From positions 22,263-86,262 of the forward strand of contig JAPLSB010000022.1 in the NCBI GenBank assembly GCA_026398875.1: a DNA stretch of 64,000 nt, given 5' to 3'. A program made the translations under genes and the position numbers. The notes under the pieces are model-generated. The model saw nothing but the letters and a program-made list of their open reading frames with translations. It had not been told where the DNA came from and ran no database searches. The first letter of the stretch is position 1, and the number at the start of each line of letters is the position of its first letter. This document shows, one piece after another, positions 53,112-63,037 of the stretch. The DNA is from Gammaproteobacteria bacterium (GTDB lineage Bacteria > Pseudomonadota > Gammaproteobacteria > Nevskiales > Nevskiaceae).

Positions 53112-54203
53112 ATGGCGAACAAGGTCCTGATTGCCGGTGCCAGTGGTGTCGTCGGTGCCAGCGCGGTGGATGCCTATCTGGCTGCCGGCTGGGACGTGGT
53201 GGCGCTGTCGCGACGTCCACCGGAAGCCGACTCGACGCAGCCGTTCCAGCATCTGGCTTGCGACCTGCGCGATGCAGTCTCGGCGCGCGCCGCGCTGGCA
53301 TCGCTGACCGGCGTCAGCCACGTCGTTTACGCCGCACTGTTCGAGCAGCCCGGCCTGATCGCTGGCTGGCAGGACGCCGAGCAGATGCGCATCAACCTGG
53401 CGATGCTCGACCACTGCATGACGCCGCTGCTGGAAAACCCGGCCAACCGCATCGAGCATGTCAGCCTGCTGCAGGGCACCAAGGCCTACGGCATCCATCT
53501 GCACACGATGCCGATCCCGGCGCGCGAGCGCGCCCCGCGCGATCCCCACGCGAACTTCTACTGGCTACAGGAAGACTGGCTGCGTGCCGCGGCCGATCGT
53601 CACGGCTACGGCTGGACCATCCTGCGCCCGCAGCTGATCCTCGGCCGCGCGCACAACGCGGCGATGAACCTGATTCCGGTGCTCGGTGCCTACGCCGCGA
53701 TCTGCCGGGAAACCGGCCGCCCGTTCGGCTTCCCCGGCGGCATCAGTTACGTGTGGGAAGCGGTCGACGCCCGTCTGCTGGCCAACGTGTTCGTCTGGGC
53801 CTCGAAGGCCGATATCGCCCGCGGCCAGCACTACAACGTCACCAATGGCGATGTCTTCGAGTGGCGCAACCTGTGGCCGGCGATCAGCGCCGCGCTCGGC
53901 GTCGAACCCGGCCCGGACGCGCCGCTGTCGATGGCCGAATTCCTGCCCGCGCATGCCACGATCTGGGATCGCGTGGTCGGCCGTCATGGCCTGCGCCAGC
54001 TGCCGCTGGCGACGCTGCTCGGCGAATCCCACTACTACGCCGACTTCTGCTTCGCCTACGGCGCCACCACGCCGCCGCCGGCGGCCTTCGTCAGCGCGAT
54101 CAAGCTGCGCCGCGCCGGCTTTACCGAGGTCTGCGATACCGAGGACACATTCACCTACTGGATCGCCGACTTCCAGCGCCGGGGCATCTTGCCGAGGACG
54201 TGA
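53112..54203 (+). CDS. PRISE-type (progesterone 5-beta-reductase/iridoid synthase-like) SDR
   Basis: The 363-residue protein starts at ATG 53112, preceded by AAGAGGAG. It has an atypical SDR fold: the cofactor motif is GASGVVGASA (9-18), and the catalytic pair is Lys124 (LLQGTKAYG) and Tyr150 (ANFYWLQED), the two positions that define progesterone 5-beta-reductase and iridoid synthase enzymes. Such enzymes use NADPH to reduce enones. The second aromatic after the Tyr is Trp instead of the usual Tyr. Bacterial members are little studied. Its place behind an acyl-CoA ligase suggests that an unsaturated oxo-acid is a substrate. The ORF before the start (53094) has no binding site of its own. Confidence 0.83.
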   Translation: MANKVLIAGASGVVGASAVDAYLAAGWDVVALSRRPPEADSTQPFQHLACDLRDAVSARAALASLTGVSHVVYAALFEQPGLIAGWQDAEQMRINLAMLDHCMTPLLENPANRIEHVSLLQGTKAYGIHLHTMPIPARERAPRDPHANFYWLQEDWLRAAADRHGYGWTILRPQLILGRAHNAAMNLIPVLGAYAAICRETGRPFGFPGGISYVWEAVDARLLANVFVWASKADIARGQHYNVTNGDVFEWRNLWPAISAALGVEPGPDAPLSMAEFLPAHATIWDRVVGRHGLRQLPLATLLGESHYYADFCFAYGATTPPPAAFVSAIKLRRAGFTEVCDTEDTFTYWIADFQRRGILPRT

Positions 54204-54234
54204 ATGCCTCGGCATGCGCGCCTTCGATCAGCGC

Positions 54235-55251
54235 TCAAGGCATCAGCAGCGTCTTGATCGCGCGCCGCTCGTCCATCGCCTTGTAGCCTTCGGCCACGCG
54301 GTCCAGCGGAAGCACAAGGTCGAACACCGGCGATGGATCGACGGTCTGCTCCAGCACCAGATCGATCAGATCCGGCAGGTAACGCCGGACCGGTGCAGGG
54401 CCGCCTTCCAGATGAATGTGCGCGTTGAACAGCGCCTGCCCGTCGATCTCCACACCGTGCGGAACGCCGACGAATGACATGTGGCCGCCCTTGCGGGTGA
54501 CGGCCATCGCCTGATGCATCGACTCACCGGTGCCGACGCATTCGAGCACGCTGTCGGCACCGAGGCCGCCGGTCATCTCGAGAATGCGGGCAATGCCCTC
54601 GGCGCCGCGTTCCACGACGATGTCGGTCGCGCCGAACTGGCGCGCCAATGCTTGCCGCGCGGGCGTACGACTCATGACGATGATCCGCTCCGCGCCCATC
54701 TGCCGGGCCGACAGCACCGCGAGCAGACCGACCGCACCATCGCCGACGACAACAGCCGTGGCACCCGGCTTCACCTTCGCGGCATCGGCGGCATACCAGC
54801 CGGTGCCGAACACGTCGGATGTCGCCAGCAAGCCGGGAATCATTGACGCATCCGGCCGTTCGCGGGTGGCGACCAGCGTGCCGTCGGCATTGGACACCCG
54901 CAGGTACGGCGACTGTGCACGACTGACGAACTCCCGCTGGCGGCATGACGATTGATAGCCGATGCCGCAGGTCGGGCAGGTGTTGTCGGAAGTCGCGAAC
55001 GAGCCGACGACGAACTGGCCGCGCTTGATCGAGGTCACCGCGCTGCCCACGTCCTCGACGAAGCCGCAGTACTCGTGGCCCATGCGGCTCGGGCCCTTCG
55101 CTGACTGCAGGCCGCGATACGGCCACAGGTCAGACCCGCAGACGCAGGTCGCGGCAATGCGGATCACGACATCGGTGTCGGCCTCGATTTTCGGCTCGGG
55201 AACATCCTCGAACCGGATATCACCCGGTCCATGCAATACGGTGCCTTTCAT
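54235..55251 (-). CDS. zinc-dependent alcohol dehydrogenase (MDR family)
   Basis: The 338-residue protein has the catalytic zinc site Cys38 (CVCGSD) and His59-Glu60 (MGHEYCG), a structural zinc lobe that reads CPTCGIGYQSSC (Cys92, 95, 103), and the Rossmann motif GDGAVGLLAV. The lobe has three of the usual four cysteines, as in several related bacterial enzymes. It oxidises an alcohol with NAD(P). It is convergent with the PRISE-type reductase, 31 bp between stops, and may act in the same pathway but is on the opposite strand. Confidence 0.88.
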   Translation of the reverse strand: MKGTVLHGPGDIRFEDVPEPKIEADTDVVIRIAATCVCGSDLWPYRGLQSAKGPSRMGHEYCGFVEDVGSAVTSIKRGQFVVGSFATSDNTCPTCGIGYQSSCRQREFVSRAQSPYLRVSNADGTLVATRERPDASMIPGLLATSDVFGTGWYAADAAKVKPGATAVVVGDGAVGLLAVLSARQMGAERIIVMSRTPARQALARQFGATDIVVERGAEGIARILEMTGGLGADSVLECVGTGESMHQAMAVTRKGGHMSFVGVPHGVEIDGQALFNAHIHLEGGPAPVRRYLPDLIDLVLEQTVDPSPVFDLVLPLDRVAEGYKAMDERRAIKTLLMP

Positions 55252-55796
55252 GAGGACGCTCCTGACCTGCGTGGAAGATGTTGCGGATACGGGATCGACC
55301 AGCGGCGGCAGCCTGCAGCTGCGATCCCATCGCTTGCGACGGGTCGAGCGCGGCAGTTAGCGCCGCCGCTAAAGGACAAGCAGCGAAGGCGCGGAAGAAC
55401 GCGCTGACACTGCTGCTGACAGCAACTACGCTCCGCATCGACGGCCGTCAAATGCCGAGCATTGGCAGTGCTCCGTCAAAACCTTGATCGTCGGTGCGGC
55501 GCCGCGCTGCTGCTGCGCCAATCGAATTGATCAGCGTGAAAGCCTTGCCCGTTCATCGGGATAAAGCGGCCGCTCATGCCTGCCTGGAGCCTTCGTGCGG
55601 CACGCCGAACAGAACGGCGTACAAGTTTTACTCGCGCATCCATCAGCGTGATGACGAAGATTGCCGTGAACCGCGCGCCAAGCCGACGTTCGACAGCGGG
55701 TCGCATTCTGCGCATGTGCGCCGCTTCGGCCATCGCATCCGCTGCAGCGCTCGCCTACGCGTGAACGTCAATCCTTCATTGGCCAGCCCGCCCGCC
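55252..55796. other. 545-bp region before the PAS-GGDEF-EAL gene
   Basis: The open frame of the next gene continues upstream to 55494, but its translation (Arg- and His-rich, no PAS-like pattern) does not look like protein. A 62-residue frame (55576-55764) ends in a TGA that overlaps a GTG (55761) of the main frame; it has a short alanine-rich end and no clear ribosome-binding site. I see no firm gene or RNA here. Confidence 0.45.
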
Positions 55797-58700
55797 ATGC
55801 GCGCTGGACAGCTTTGGCTCGACCTGGTCCGAAACTCCTTGTGCGGAGTGGCCGTTCTTGATCGCGACATGCGCTATCTGGCCGTCAACCGTCGCTGGAA
55901 GCGGGAACACGGGCTGACGGACGACGCGGAACTGGTCGGCCGCAGCCACTACGACATGTTTCCCGAGATTCCGGACCGCTGGCGGCAAACCCACCGCAAT
56001 TGCTTGGCGGGCGCCACGGAAGAATGCTTCGGCGATCGTCTGGTGCATGCCGACGGCCGCTTCAACTGGATTCATTGGTCGATCAGCCCGTGGCGTGACG
56101 AACAAGGCGTCATCGGCGGCGTCACCATTTGCTCGAACCTGATCACCGATCGCCTTGAGCCCATCAAGACAAGCAGGCACCTGAGGATCGAGCTGCGCCA
56201 ATCCATCGATCGGCTCGCGGCCCAGAAAAGAGAGTTGGCGAAAATCGAACAACGCGTTCGACTGACCGTCGACCAGTCGCCGATCGGACTCGCGATGGTG
56301 GCGCTCGATGGCGGCTTCATCAGCGTCAACAAGACGCTCTGCGCCATGCTCGGCTTCAGCGAATCCGAGCTGCTGGGCCTGCGATTTCAGGAACTCACGC
56401 ATCCGGACGACCTGGAAGCCGATCTTGCGCATGCCCGGGATCTGCTCGACGGCGGGACCGAAAGCTACCGAATGGAGAAGCGCTACATCCACAAGGATGG
56501 TGCCGTCATCCTTGCTCAGCTCGATGGTGCAGTCGTGCGCGACAGCTTGCGCAGGCCGCTGCACTTCATCGCCCAGATTCAGGACATTACCGAGCGTCGC
56601 GCCAGCGAACGGAAACTGAGGGAGTCGGAGGAGCGCTTCCGCCTGATGGTGGACGGCGCCGTGGACCATGCCATCTTCATGCTCGACGCCAGGGGCAATG
56701 TGATGGCCTGGAATCTTGGTGCGCAGCGCATGAAAGGCTATGCCACCGAGGAAATCATCGGCCAGCACTTTTCAAGGTTCTATTCCGAGGAGGACCGGCG
56801 CGCCGGCCAACCCGATCAGGCGCTGCAGATCACCGCTGCAACCGGCCGCCGGGAGTACGAGGGCTGGCGTTTGCGCAAGGATGGTTCGCGCTTCTGGGCC
56901 GGCATCATCCTGACTGCCATGCGCAACGATGACGGCGAACTGATCGGCTTTTCCAAGGTGTCGCGCGATCTCACCACGCGAAAGAAGCTGGAAGATCAGC
57001 AGCGAATCCTCAACGAGCGCCTGACGCTTGCCTTGCGCGCCACCGGCATGGGCGTCTGGGACTGGAATGTCGAAACCAATGCAATGGAGGGGGATGACAC
57101 CCTGTGCCGGATCTACGGCGTACCGCCGGGAACACCGCTCGATTACACGTTCTGGCGCAATGCCGTTGTGCCGGAAGATATTGCCGGTGCGGAGGAAACG
57201 CTCGTCGCCGCGATTGCGCGCAAGGCGTCGGATACCTTCACGTTCCGGATCAGGACTCCGGATTCCGGTGTTCGACATATCGAATCGAGCTTCAACGTAG
57301 TGCTTGACCAGGCTCAGAATGTGGTCCGCCTGATCGGCATCAATCTGGATGCCACCGCTACCCACAACGCTGCGGAAGCGCTGAAGAAATCGGAAGCCGA
57401 GTACCGATTGCTGGTGGACGGCATGCCGGATGGGGTCGTCAGCATCGATGACCTCGGCATCATCCACAGCTTCAGCAGCGCTGCCGAACGGATCTTCGGC
57501 CAGCCGTCCGATCAGGTCATCGGACAAAACGTTGCCATGCTGATGCCGGCGCGATTCCGCGTCGGACATGATTTGCATGTCTCGCGTTTCGCCTTGCATC
57601 AGGATGCGCGGCTGAGCGGCATGCGTCGCGAACTGGTCGGCCTGCGTGCCGATGGCAGCGAGTTCCCGATGATGCTGGCCTTGAATGCGGTACCGAGCAG
57701 CACGCCTGCCCGCTCCGTGGTGCTGGTCACCGATCTCACCGAGCCGAAACGCGTCGAGGCCGCGTTCGCCGAAGCCGCACAGATGCGCGACACCATTGCC
57801 CGGATGGCACCGTACGGGATCATGTCCTGCCAGCTGAATGGAATCATCCGCTACGTCAACCCGGCGGCCGAGCGGCTGCTCGGCTACGGCGCCGAGGAAC
57901 TGGTCGGCAAGCTCACGCCTGCCGTGTTTCATGATCGCGAAGAAGTCGCGTTGCATGTCGCCGAACTGAGCATCGCCCTGAACCAGCCACAGCTCAGTGC
58001 GTTCGATGCAATGGCCTACAAGGCCCGCCAAGGCCTGGTCGACGACCGCGAGTGGATCTACGTGCGCAAGGATGGCTCCCGATTCATCGGCCAACTGGCC
58101 TTGTCATCGGTACGTGATGCCGGAGGCACCATCACCGGCTTCGTCGCAGTGCTTCAGGACATTTCGGAGCGCAAGCGCCGCGAGGACCACACGCAGCACA
58201 TCGCCCACCATGACCACCTGACCGGCCTGCCGAACCGCGTGCTGCTGGAGGATCGCCTCGCCGTGGCCATGGAGCATGCGCGCCGGAACCAGCGCAAGCT
58301 CGCGCTGATGCTGGTCGATCTCGATCACTTCAAGCGCATCAACGATTCGCTCGGCCATCATGTTGGCGATGAAGTGCTGAAGGTCGTTGCCAAACGCCTG
58401 CTGGCCAGCGTGCGCGCGTCCGATACCGTGGTGCGCATGGGCGGCGACGAGTTCGTGGTCCTGCTTGATGAACTGATCGAACCGCGCGATGCCGAAGCGG
58501 TTGCCGCAAAAATCGTCGCCGGCCTGCGCCTGCCGATTCCAGTGAACGTTCACGAACTGATCGTTTCCCCGAGCATCGGCCTGAGCTTCTTCCCGGACGA
58601 CGCTGACTCGGGCGGCACGCTGCTCAAGCACGCCGACCTTGCGATGTATCGCGCAAAGGCCAGTGGTCGCGGCTGTGTGATGACCTTCAATCGTTCGATT

Positions 58701-59540
58701 GCCAAGGAAGCGAACGAACAGATGCAGCTGGAAAGCGCGATGCGCCGTGCAGTGCGCGATGACGGCTTCGAGATCCACTACCAGCCACAGATCGCCGTCG
58801 ACTCCGCCGAAGTTGTCGGGATGGAAGCCTTGCTCCGCTGGAACGATCCGGAACACGGAGCCGTGGCGCCGTCTGCATTCATTGCCATCGCCGAGGAAAC
58901 CGGCCTGATCGTGTCGCTCGGTGAATGGGTGTTGCGGCAGGCCTGTGTCGAAGCGCGGGACCTGCAACAGCGCTGCGGCAAGCGCTTGCGGCTCGCGGTC
59001 AACATCTCCGCACGCCAGTTCCGCCACGGGAACCTGGTGACCGCAGTGACCGACGCGCTTACGGCAAGCGGGCTGGCACCGGAAGACCTGGAACTCGAAA
59101 TCACCGAAAGCGTACTGATGGCGGATGCCGATGGAACTGCGGATCGCCTGCGCGAACTGCGGCAACTCGGCGTGCGTATCGCGATCGATGATTTCGGCGT
59201 CGGATTCTCCAGCCTTTCGTACATCGGCCGGTTTCCGATCGATACGCTGAAAATTGATCGCAGCTTCATCCAGGAACTGCCCGGCAAGAAGAGCGACGCC
59301 GCCGTGGTCGAAGCCGTCATGGCCATGGCTGCAGCGCTTGAACTCGATGTGGTGGCCGAGGGCGTGGAAAGCCCGGCCCAGTTCAACAGCTTCGTTTCGC
59401 GACGACTGCACGCAAGCGCTCGCGCATCGGTGCTGGTCCAGGGCTTCTGCCTGAGCCCGGCGGTATCCGCCAATCAGTTCGCCGCCGACTTCCCGTCATG
59501 GCGGCGGAAAGTGCGGCGGCTGTACTTGAGCCTGAGCTAG
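55797..59540 (+). CDS. multi-PAS diguanylate cyclase/phosphodiesterase
   Basis: From ATG 55797 the protein has 1247 residues; a GTG at 55761 is an alternative and neither has a good binding site. Six PAS-type sensor units follow each other (about residues 5-115, 155-270, 278-395, 405-525, 535-650, 660-790), for example DGAVDHAIFMLDARG and GMPDGVVSIDDLG. They end in a GGDEF domain with intact GGDEF (DNA 58440-58454) and an RASD inhibitory site five residues before it. The EAL domain has EALLRW (58824) and VVAEGVE. Both activities for cyclic di-GMP may be functional, with product inhibition of the cyclase. No membrane segment is seen, so it senses cytoplasmic cues. Confidence 0.9.
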   Translation: MRAGQLWLDLVRNSLCGVAVLDRDMRYLAVNRRWKREHGLTDDAELVGRSHYDMFPEIPDRWRQTHRNCLAGATEECFGDRLVHADGRFNWIHWSISPWRDEQGVIGGVTICSNLITDRLEPIKTSRHLRIELRQSIDRLAAQKRELAKIEQRVRLTVDQSPIGLAMVALDGGFISVNKTLCAMLGFSESELLGLRFQELTHPDDLEADLAHARDLLDGGTESYRMEKRYIHKDGAVILAQLDGAVVRDSLRRPLHFIAQIQDITERRASERKLRESEERFRLMVDGAVDHAIFMLDARGNVMAWNLGAQRMKGYATEEIIGQHFSRFYSEEDRRAGQPDQALQITAATGRREYEGWRLRKDGSRFWAGIILTAMRNDDGELIGFSKVSRDLTTRKKLEDQQRILNERLTLALRATGMGVWDWNVETNAMEGDDTLCRIYGVPPGTPLDYTFWRNAVVPEDIAGAEETLVAAIARKASDTFTFRIRTPDSGVRHIESSFNVVLDQAQNVVRLIGINLDATATHNAAEALKKSEAEYRLLVDGMPDGVVSIDDLGIIHSFSSAAERIFGQPSDQVIGQNVAMLMPARFRVGHDLHVSRFALHQDARLSGMRRELVGLRADGSEFPMMLALNAVPSSTPARSVVLVTDLTEPKRVEAAFAEAAQMRDTIARMAPYGIMSCQLNGIIRYVNPAAERLLGYGAEELVGKLTPAVFHDREEVALHVAELSIALNQPQLSAFDAMAYKARQGLVDDREWIYVRKDGSRFIGQLALSSVRDAGGTITGFVAVLQDISERKRREDHTQHIAHHDHLTGLPNRVLLEDRLAVAMEHARRNQRKLALMLVDLDHFKRINDSLGHHVGDEVLKVVAKRLLASVRASDTVVRMGGDEFVVLLDELIEPRDAEAVAAKIVAGLRLPIPVNVHELIVSPSIGLSFFPDDADSGGTLLKHADLAMYRAKASGRGCVMTFNRSIAKEANEQMQLESAMRRAVRDDGFEIHYQPQIAVDSAEVVGMEALLRWNDPEHGAVAPSAFIAIAEETGLIVSLGEWVLRQACVEARDLQQRCGKRLRLAVNISARQFRHGNLVTAVTDALTASGLAPEDLELEITESVLMADADGTADRLRELRQLGVRIAIDDFGVGFSSLSYIGRFPIDTLKIDRSFIQELPGKKSDAAVVEAVMAMAAALELDVVAEGVESPAQFNSFVSRRLHASARASVLVQGFCLSPAVSANQFAADFPSWRRKVRRLYLSLS

Positions 59541-59650
59541 CGGGCAGTGGCGACGGCGCTTCGGCCTGCCAAGGTTCTGCGAGCGGCTCGTCGTGCAAAG
59601 CGGGTTCTGGCAGCAATGGCCATTTCTGATGCGCAGATCCCGCACTTCGA

Positions 59651-60997
59651 CTATCGGTCTTGATCGCCATCCGATCGAATCGGCATGGAAACCGAAACGC
59701 TCAGACCAGCGCTCGACTGCGCAGTGACAGCGCCGTGATGGGCTACCGCAATCGCGGCCACCAGCGCCAGACCAAGACCGTGCCCGCCGCTCGACCGGCT
59801 GCTATCGCCCGTGCTGAAGCGCTGGAACAGACGCGGCAAGACATCCGGCAGCACCCCGGGACCGTCATCGATGATCGCCAGCGCTGCCTCACCGCCACGG
59901 ACCTCAAGCGCAACACGCACCGTTGTTCCGGCAGGCGTGTGCCGCAGCGCATTGTCCAGCAGGTTGGCAACCAGCTGCTGCAACAGATGCCGATCGCCAT
60001 TGACGCTGATCTCCGGCGCGACTGCCATGAGAAGCCGGTGCCCGCTGGCCGCGAAATCAGGGCGGTAAGCCTCGACGACTTCGCTCACGAGCCGGCTCAG
60101 GGACAGCAATGCAAAGTGGCGACGCACGGCCTGCGACTCGACTTCCGAGATCCGCAGCAGGGCCGCAAACGTGTCAAGTAGTTCACGCGATTGCGCGAGC
60201 GCGGCGTCGATATGCAGGCCCGGCTCGCTTGCTGTGCGGGCCACTTCCAGCCGGTTGGTGAGGCGGGTCAGCGGCGTACGCAGGTCATGGGCAACATTGC
60301 CGGACACCTCGCGCAGGTTGTCGAGCAGGCTCGCGATGCGGTCGAGCATCCGGTTCAAGGTGATCGACACGCGATCGAATTCGCTGCCCGAGCCATCGAC
60401 CGGCATCCGCTGGCTCAGGTCGCCGCCGATGATCGCCAGCGCTGTTCGGTCAATGCCGTGCAGGCGGGCCCGGGTGATCGCACCGACCGCCCAAGCCGCC
60501 GCAATGCCCAGCAGCAACAGGCTGCCGAAGGCGTAGGCGGTGACCTGCCGGATCGCGCGGTCGGTGTCATCGATCGCCGCGCGATCGGCGGCCACCAGCA
60601 GCCGGCTGCCGTCCGGAAGGCGGCTGGTCAGGGCCTGGGCCTCACGCTGTCCACGGTCATGACGCAGGTGTTCGACATAGCCCGGCTGCGCTGGCATCGC
60701 CGCGTCCAGTGAACCGGCGAGCGGCTGACCCGAAGCGTCGACAAGCAGATAAGCGAGCCCGGATGCCGCAGCCGCAGCCTCGCGCCGCGCGATCAGTTCG
60801 GCCACCGCCGGCGTCCCGCCGCGAATGGCCTCGGCGAGCAGGGACCGAGTCTCGGCGCCGATGCGGTGGTCGAGCTGTTCTTCCAGCGCCTCATGCGCCA
60901 GCTCATGCACGGTGGCGCCGATCGCCAAGGTCGCCAGTGCCAGCAGGATTCCGATTACCGCGACCACGCCGGTGGTCGATTGCCAGATGCGGCGCAT
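59651..60997 (-). CDS. sensor histidine kinase
   Basis: The 448-residue kinase has two membrane helices (about 10-30 and 155-175) around a periplasmic sensor, a HAMP segment, the phosphorylated His in NVAHDLRTPLTRL (about 235), and ATP-binding boxes LLDNALRHT (N), DDGPGV (G1) and GGHGLGLALV (G2). It is 3 bp from the response regulator gene, so they form one two-component system. The order RND pump, outer-membrane protein, regulator, kinase suggests it controls the efflux operon, as CusRS and CzcRS do. Confidence 0.93.
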   Translation of the reverse strand: MRRIWQSTTGVVAVIGILLALATLAIGATVHELAHEALEEQLDHRIGAETRSLLAEAIRGGTPAVAELIARREAAAAASGLAYLLVDASGQPLAGSLDAAMPAQPGYVEHLRHDRGQREAQALTSRLPDGSRLLVAADRAAIDDTDRAIRQVTAYAFGSLLLLGIAAAWAVGAITRARLHGIDRTALAIIGGDLSQRMPVDGSGSEFDRVSITLNRMLDRIASLLDNLREVSGNVAHDLRTPLTRLTNRLEVARTASEPGLHIDAALAQSRELLDTFAALLRISEVESQAVRRHFALLSLSRLVSEVVEAYRPDFAASGHRLLMAVAPEISVNGDRHLLQQLVANLLDNALRHTPAGTTVRVALEVRGGEAALAIIDDGPGVLPDVLPRLFQRFSTGDSSRSSGGHGLGLALVAAIAVAHHGAVTAQSSAGLSVSVSMPIRSDGDQDR

Positions 60998-61000
60998 GTC

Positions 61001-61678
61001 TCAGTCCGCGATCCGCATGCGGTAACCGGCACCGCGCACGGTTTCGATCGGATCGTCTTCGAAGCCGTCGTTGAGCTTGGCGCGCAAGCGGCTCAGATGG
61101 GTTTCGACGATGTTGGTCTTCGGGTCGAAATCGAAATCCCAGACCCGTTCCAGCAGCATGGTGCGGGTCATGATCCGGCCAGGGTTGCGCATCAGTTCGG
61201 CCAGCAGGCTGAACTCGCGCGGTTGCAGCACGATGCGCTGCCCGGCGCGTTCGACGCTGCGGCGCAGTTCGTCGACCACCAGATCGCCGACCACCAGCCG
61301 GTGCGTCTCGACCCGCACGGCGGGCCGCCGGGTCAGGGCCTGCAGCCGCGCTGCCAACTCGGAAAAGGCGAACGGTTTGACCAGATAATCATCGGCGCCG
61401 CTTTCCAGCCCTTCGACGCGATCAGCGATGCTGCCAAGGGCCGTCAGCATCAGCACCGGCGCATGGCGTCCGCCGGCGCGCAGCATGCGCAGCAACGCGA
61501 GGCCATCGATGCCGGGCAGCATGCGGTCGAGCACGATCGCATCGAAATCCCGTCCGGTGGCCTCGATCAATCCCGCCTGCCCGGTCGAGCAGACCGTGAC
61601 CTGGTGACCGGCCTCGCGCAGGCCGCGCGCGATGAAGTCGCGCGTCTCGCTGTCGTCTTCGACCAGCAGCACCTGCAT
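61001..61678 (-). CDS. OmpR/PhoB-family response regulator
   Basis: The 225-residue protein has a receiver domain with acidic pocket DDSETRD, phosphoacceptor Asp51 (IVLDRMLPG), Thr and Lys in LTALG and VKPF, and a winged-helix DNA-binding domain at the C terminus (LSRLRAKLNDGFEDDPIETVRGAGYRM region). It is 12 bp after the outer-membrane factor gene and is the partner of the kinase at 59651. It probably activates the efflux operon when metal or another toxic agent is present. Confidence 0.94.
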   Translation of the reverse strand: MQVLLVEDDSETRDFIARGLREAGHQVTVCSTGQAGLIEATGRDFDAIVLDRMLPGIDGLALLRMLRAGGRHAPVLMLTALGSIADRVEGLESGADDYLVKPFAFSELAARLQALTRRPAVRVETHRLVVGDLVVDELRRSVERAGQRIVLQPREFSLLAELMRNPGRIMTRTMLLERVWDFDFDPKTNIVETHLSRLRAKLNDGFEDDPIETVRGAGYRMRIAD

Positions 61679-61690
61679 GTATCCCCCGAT

Positions 61691-63037
61691 TCAGATCGCG
61701 CCCAGCGTGCGCAGCAGTGTGAACTGGCTGCGCGCCAGCGCGATATCCGATTGCAGCTTAGCCAGCCGAGCCTGTGCCTCGACCCGGTCGGCATCATGCC
61801 GAAGCAGCGGCACCGCATCGCCTAGCCGGACCCGCGCTGCCGAACGCTGCGCCTGTCGTGTTGCGGCCGATACCGCTACGCCAAGCTGCGCGTTGCGTCG
61901 GGTTTCCTGCTCGACTACGGCAATCGCCGTCTCGACTTCGCGCAGCGCCCGCAGCACCGTGGCATCCCAGTTCGCCAGCGCAGCGCGTTCGCCCGCTTCC
62001 GCCTGCGCAATCCGCGCCCGCGCCGGGCTCTGGTTGGGGAACGACCAGACCAGGAACGGCGTTGCGTTGGCGACCAGCCCGCCGGTCAGCAGTCCCACGG
62101 CGCCGCCCAGATTCAGGCGCGGATACAGCTCGGCACGGGCGATACCGATACCTGCGGTCGCTGCCGCCAGTCGCCGCTCGGCCTCGCGGATGTCCGGTCG
62201 GCGCAGTAGCAGCGCCTGACCGTCGCCGACCGGCAGCGCGCCGCCCAGCACGGGAATGGGCCGACAGTCGGCGACCAGTTGTGACGCACCAGCCGGCGGG
62301 CGGCCCTGCAACTCGGCAAGCCGGTAGCGCGCCGCCTGACGCGCCGCGTCGAGCACCGGCAGGCCGGCACGCAGACTGGCCAGCACCGCTTGCGCCTGCG
62401 CGACCTCGATTCCGGATACCTCGCCCGCTATGCGCTGATGTTCGAACGTGGCGCTCAACCGGTCCTGTGCCGCGATCGCCGCCCGCAGCGCCTCGGCACC
62501 GTGGATCGCGGCGCAGTGATCGAGATAGGCGTTCACCGTCTCGGCGGTGATCACCAAGCGCAGACCCTCAAAAGCCGCAGCGCTGGCGTCAGCGTCCGCA
62601 CGGCTGGCCAATGCCGCGGCCCGCAGCCGGCCAAACAGATCGATATCCCAGCTGGCTGCCGCAGCGACATCGAAATCGGTGGACCGCGTGGTTTCGACAC
62701 CCGGCTGCGAGCCACGGTCGTCAAACCGCAGGCTGCTTTCGATCGCGGTCTGCGGTAGTCGCAGTGCCCGCGCTTCGGCGGCACTGGCACGCGCCCGGTC
62801 AACGGTGGCGTAGGCAACGCGCAGGTCGGCATTCGCTGCGAGGCTGGCCTGCACCAGCGCCTCCAGTTCCGGGAACGCGCGCAGTGGCTCGCTGTCCGCC
62901 GGCAGCGCAGCCAGGGTGACCGTGTCGGTCTCGGTGAACGGGTGAGCTGCCAGCGCCGTGTTGCGCTCGGGCGCGGGCGGCACCTGCGAACAGGCGCTCA
63001 ACATCACCGTCGCCAGCAGCATGAATCGGCAACTCAT
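61691..63037 (-). CDS. RND efflux outer-membrane lipoprotein (NodT/CusC family)
   Basis: The 448-residue protein has a lipobox (VMLSACSQ, acylated Cys near 16) and two repeats of the TolC-like outer-membrane factor family: the SWDIDLFGRLRA region and the LRRPDIREAERRLAAATAGIGIARAELYPRL region. It would form the exit duct of the tripartite pump. Its ATG overlaps the stop of the pump gene as ATGA, so translation is coupled. It precedes the two-component regulator genes. Confidence 0.93.
   Translation of the reverse strand: MSCRFMLLATVMLSACSQVPPAPERNTALAAHPFTETDTVTLAALPADSEPLRAFPELEALVQASLAANADLRVAYATVDRARASAAEARALRLPQTAIESSLRFDDRGSQPGVETTRSTDFDVAAAASWDIDLFGRLRAAALASRADADASAAAFEGLRLVITAETVNAYLDHCAAIHGAEALRAAIAAQDRLSATFEHQRIAGEVSGIEVAQAQAVLASLRAGLPVLDAARQAARYRLAELQGRPPAGASQLVADCRPIPVLGGALPVGDGQALLLRRPDIREAERRLAAATAGIGIARAELYPRLNLGGAVGLLTGGLVANATPFLVWSFPNQSPARARIAQAEAGERAALANWDATVLRALREVETAIAVVEQETRRNAQLGVAVSAATRQAQRSAARVRLGDAVPLLRHDADRVEAQARLAKLQSDIALARSQFTLLRTLGAI

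Noticed and set aside
55576..55764. 62-residue frame before the PAS-GGDEF-EAL gene, GTGA overlap with it
   Set aside because: The alanine-rich end could be a leader peptide, but composition and lack of a ribosome-binding site do not support it. Kept only as a note.
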